From: Oscillospiraceae bacterium
Lineage (GTDB): Bacteria > Bacillota > Clostridia > Oscillospirales > Ruminococcaceae
Length of the DNA: 30,809 nucleotides
Direction of reading: 5' to 3'
Assembly: GCA_016296485.1 (NCBI GenBank)
Contig: JAEDJF010000004.1
Span: 1-30,809, forward strand
In this document: in pieces, positions 28,326 through 30,809 of the stretch
Layout: the number at the start of each line of letters is the position of its first letter
Numbering within the stretch: position 1 is the stretch's first letter
Notes under the pieces: generated by a model
Seen by the model: the letters and a program-made list of their open reading frames with translations, nothing else
Database searches by the model: none
What the model was told of the DNA's origin: nothing
Position numbers and translations under genes: made by a program

Positions 28326-29236
28326 TATTTAACTCCTCCTATAATTTCTTCAAGGGTGTTTATTCCGTATTTGTCCATTGCCGCAGGAAGCTCGTTTATG
28401 ATGTCGCGGCAGATATAGGGGTCAACAAGGTTCGCGGCGCCGACTTCGACGGCGGTGGCGCCGGCGAGCATCAGCTCGATTACGTCCTCTGCGGAGGAAA
28501 CGCCGCCCATTCCCACGACGGGAATATTTACGGCGTGGGAGACCTGGTAAACCATTCTCACAGCCACCGGGAAAATCGCCGGACCGGAAAAGCCGCCCAT
28601 TTTGTTGGCGATGACGGGCTTTTTCGTCTTGAGGTCTATCCTCATTCCGAGAAGGGTGTTGATAAGGCTGATTCCGTCGGCTCCCGCCTCCTCACAGGCT
28701 TTGGCGATGGAGACAATGTCCGTCACGTTGGGGGAGAGCTTGACGATGACGGGTTTCGTGGTGACCGCCTTGACCGCCCGGACGACCTCTGCGGCGGCTT
28801 CGGGGGAAGTTCCGAAGCTCATTCCGCCGCCGTGTACGTTGGGGCAGCTTACGTTAACTTCGAGCCATCCCACCTGGTCGCATTTATCGAGCTTTTCGCA
28901 GGTGTAGGCGTAGTCCTCGACGGAAAAGCCGCTGACGTTGGCCATAACTTTTTTGTTAAAGCATTTGGAGAGCTTCGGGAGCTCCTCGCTTATTACCTTT
29001 TCAACGCCGGGGTTCTGGAGCCCGACGGCGTTTATCATTCCGTTTGGGCACTCCGCAATGCGCGGGGTGGGGTTACCGAAGCGGGGCTCCTTGGTGGTGC
29101 CCTTAAAGGAGAAGGTGCCGAGCACGTTTATGTCGTAAAGCTCGGCGAACTCGTAGCCGTAGCCAAAGGTGCCGGAGGCGGGAATAATGGGGTTATCCAT
29201 TTCGATTCCGCAGAGGTTTACCTTCAGTCGTTCCAT
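28325..29236 (-). CDS. pyrD: Dihydroorotate dehydrogenase B, catalytic subunit (class 1B)
   Basis: 303 aa. FMN barrel with PASGTFGYG at 19-27, NAVGLQNPG at 69-77, catalytic Cys131 in VNVSCPNVHGGG, GMGGVSSAEDVIE and a final ATAVEVGAAN. The Cys base (not Ser) and the adjoining pyrK gene make it the class 1B type, which passes electrons through PyrK to NAD+, as expected in an anaerobe. It overlaps pyrK by 13 bp. Confidence 0.96.
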   Translation of the reverse strand: MERLKVNLCGIEMDNPIIPASGTFGYGYEFAELYDINVLGTFSFKGTTKEPRFGNPTPRIAECPNGMINAVGLQNPGVEKVISEELPKLSKCFNKKVMANVSGFSVEDYAYTCEKLDKCDQVGWLEVNVSCPNVHGGGMSFGTSPEAAAEVVRAVKAVTTKPVIVKLSPNVTDIVSIAKACEEAGADGISLINTLLGMRIDLKTKKPVIANKMGGFSGPAIFPVAVRMVYQVSHAVNIPVVGMGGVSSAEDVIELMLAGATAVEVGAANLVDPYICRDIINELPAAMDKYGINTLEEIIGGVK

Positions 29237-29958
29237 AAAATCTCCTCCTTCATCATAATGGGACCGTCCTTGCAGATGCGCTTATTTCCTGTAAGGGTCT
29301 TGCAGGAGCAGCCCATGCAGGCGCCGAAGCCGCAGCCCATTCTCTCCTCGAAGCTGAGCTGACCGCTCGTTTTGGAGGCGTTATAGACCGCTTTGAGCAT
29401 GGGCTCGGGACCGCAGGTGCAGAAATGGGTGTAGTCAAGGTCTTTCATAGCTTCGGTGACGAAGCCTTTGATTCCGGCGGAGCCGTCGGCGGTGGCGACG
29501 TAAACGTCGCAGCCGAGGGCTTTAAACTCGTCCTCATAGAAAACCTCTGACGCTGTGTTGAAGCCGAGGATAACGGAGACGGCTTTGCCCTCTTTCCGAA
29601 GCTCCTTCGCGAGCATATAAAGGGGCGGAACGCCGACACCGCCGCCGATGAGGAGCGGGCGCTCCCCGGTGATGGCGGTGTCGTAGCCGTTGCCGAGACC
29701 GCTCAGAATATCGAGGGTTCCCCCGGTCATTTTGCTCATGGCTTCGGTGCCGTGACCCACCACTTTATAGATGAGGGTGAGCTCTCCGTCCTCGCAGTCG
29801 CAGACGGAGATGGGGCGGCGGAGGTAGTAGCCGTCGAGCTTGATATTTACGAACTGACCCGGGCGGGTGATGTCGGAGGTATCGCCCGCGAGCTTCATTT
29901 CAAAGACGTTTTCGGTAAGAGGTCTGTTGCTTTTGATTTCAAATAAAACCTTTTTCAT
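29224..29958 (-). CDS. pyrK: Dihydroorotate dehydrogenase B, electron-transfer subunit
   Basis: 244 aa. FAD-binding motif YYLRRPISVCD, NAD-binding GGGVGVPPLYMLAKEL, then the 2Fe-2S site C209-x4-C214-x2-C217-x11-C229 near the C terminus (CGFGACMGCSCKT, with an additional Cys219). With PyrD it forms the heterotetramer that oxidises dihydroorotate with NAD+. AGGAGG lies 4-5 nt before the ATG; it follows carB by 9 bp. Confidence 0.96.
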   Translation of the reverse strand: MKKVLFEIKSNRPLTENVFEMKLAGDTSDITRPGQFVNIKLDGYYLRRPISVCDCEDGELTLIYKVVGHGTEAMSKMTGGTLDILSGLGNGYDTAITGERPLLIGGGVGVPPLYMLAKELRKEGKAVSVILGFNTASEVFYEDEFKALGCDVYVATADGSAGIKGFVTEAMKDLDYTHFCTCGPEPMLKAVYNASKTSGQLSFEERMGCGFGACMGCSCKTLTGNKRICKDGPIMMKEEILWND

Positions 29959-29967
29959 CGCTCCTCC

Positions 29968-30809
29968 TTAAGAATCAATGGTAGAGATGCAGAGGGTGGT
30001 CTCCTCAAGTACGTCGAGAAGCACCTTTACGGTATCAAGGGCGGTAAAGACGTTGACGCCGTTTTCGGTGGCGTAGTTTCTTATGAGCTGACCGTCGTTC
30101 TCCTGTCCGATGGAGCCGATGTCGCGGGTGTTGATGACGTAGGCGATATGTCCCTGGCGAAGGGCGTCGCGGATTTCCTCGCTGCCGTCGCTGAGCTTTT
30201 TGAGAATGTGGGTACGGATTCCGTTTGCTTTGAGGAATCTCGCGGTGCCCTCGGTGGCTTCGATGTTGAAGCCGAGGTTATAGAAGCGGCGGATGAGCGG
30301 AAGGGCTTCCTCCTTGTCCTTGTCGGCAATGGTGGCAAAGACGGTGCCGTAGTTCTGAAGGTGCATTCCCGAAGCCTGAAGCGCTTTATAGAGCGCGCGG
30401 TTCAGCTTGTCGTCGTAGCCGATGGCTTCGCCGGTGGATTTCATTTCGGGGGAGAGGTAGGAGTCAAGTCCATGAATCTTGTTGAAGGAGAAGACCGGAA
30501 CCTTTACGTACCATCTCTTTTTCTCGTCGGGATAGATGTCGAAAATTCCCTGTTCCTTAAGGCTCTTGCCGAGGATTACCTCGGTGGCGATGTCCGCGAG
30601 GCTGTAGCCGGTGGATTTGGAGAGGAAAGGAACGGTACGGGAGGAACGGGGGTTAACTTCGATGATGTAAACGTCGTCGTGCTCGTCAACAATGAACTGG
30701 ATATTGTAAAGACCGACTATTCCGATGCCGAGACCGAGCTTTTTGGCGTACTGGAGAATGGTGCCCTTGACCTTGTTGGAGATGCTGAAGGTGGGATATA
30801 CGCTGATGG
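29968..30809 (-). CDS. carB: Carbamoyl-phosphate synthase large subunit, C-terminal part (5' end outside window)
   Basis: The minus-strand frame is open from the window end (first full codon at 30807) to the stop at 29968, about 280 codons. It starts within the second ATP-grasp domain (YPTFSISNKVK, then IIEVNPRSSRTVPFLSK), passes DSYLSPEMKSTGEAIGYD, and ends with the MGS-like allosteric domain (about the last 140 residues; VFATIADKDKEEALPLIRRF, INTRDIGSIGQENDGQLIRNYA). It makes carbamoyl phosphate for the PyrB reaction. The gene starts beyond the window; carA is presumably upstream. The position as first visible gene of the pyr operon suggests a pathway-dedicated enzyme. Confidence 0.96.
   Translation of the reverse strand, partial: ISVYPTFSISNKVKGTILQYAKKLGLGIGIVGLYNIQFIVDEHDDVYIIEVNPRSSRTVPFLSKSTGYSLADIATEVILGKSLKEQGIFDIYPDEKKRWYVKVPVFSFNKIHGLDSYLSPEMKSTGEAIGYDDKLNRALYKALQASGMHLQNYGTVFATIADKDKEEALPLIRRFYNLGFNIEATEGTARFLKANGIRTHILKKLSDGSEEIRDALRQGHIAYVINTRDIGSIGQENDGQLIRNYATENGVNVFTALDTVKVLLDVLEETTLCISTIDS

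Noticed and set aside
28535..29362. 275-codon open frame on the plus strand across pyrD/pyrK
   Set aside because: Antisense to two enzymes with complete catalytic motifs; composition is typical of a codon-bias shadow.
1..30809. CRISPR array, insertion sequence, prophage or integrative element
   Set aside because: No spaced direct repeats, transposase, integrase or phage structural gene was found. The tRNA genes show no flanking integrase, and no second copy of a tRNA end was noticed by eye.

Overview
The window looks like a chromosomal stretch from a Gram-positive, low-oxygen Clostridia-type bacterium (Firmicutes, probably an Oscillospirales-like gut lineage). The signs are strong AGGAGG-type ribosome binding sites, several TTG starts, canonical TTGACA-17-TATAAT promoters, many perfect-hairpin intrinsic terminators, and Firmicutes family types (YtrA-like GntR, YozG-like XRE, DUF4317, DUF4358/MBOAT/DHHW, QueT, class 1B dihydroorotate dehydrogenase). 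The species cannot be named from this sequence. No phage, IS element, CRISPR array or clear sign of recent transfer was seen.

Layout. 1-408: 3' end of a clpB-type chaperone. 463-2265: a QueT-type ECF S component (-) behind a candidate preQ1-I riboswitch, divergent from a PF06541 membrane protein (+), then a 66-aa coiled protein (-). 2371-3438: an MtnA/eIF2B-like sugar-phosphate isomerase (-). 3758-6938: a DUF4358 lipoprotein, an MBOAT acyltransferase and a DHHW (AlgX/AlgJ-like) protein, a likely surface-polymer acylation module. 6974-7851: Bcp peroxiredoxin and two tRNA-Ser genes (-). 8012-9851: a self-regulated GntR-ABC-permease operon with a perfect palindromic operator. 9887-11973: a FliB-like cysteine-cluster protein and DUF4317 (-). 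12130-14350: XRE regulator, two small membrane proteins and the CCA-adding enzyme. 14569-17410: a DUF2284 metal-binding protein behind a possible attenuator, then an ABC ATPase and a large permease.

17497-25524 (-) is the most distinctive block. It is one colinear eight-gene unit: phosphorylase A, LacI-type regulator, phosphorylase B, HAD phosphatase, BMP-family binding lipoprotein, a double-ATPase ABC protein and two permeases. A near-perfect LacI-type operator lies on the -35 of its promoter. Together they read as a nucleoside (possibly methylthioadenosine/methylthioinosine-like) uptake and phosphorolysis system. The two phosphorylases are paralogues that differ at the base-recognition position (Asp206 against Asn206), and both have an unusual EGLxY in place of the family's EGPRF.

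25887-30809 (-) is the pyrimidine biosynthesis operon, in transcription order carB-pyrK-pyrD-pyrF-pyrE-pyrB, with overlapping or nearly abutting genes and a terminator after pyrB. PyrB carries a C-terminal zinc-finger extension with exactly the cysteine spacing of the PyrI regulatory chain, but without PyrI's nucleotide-binding domain.
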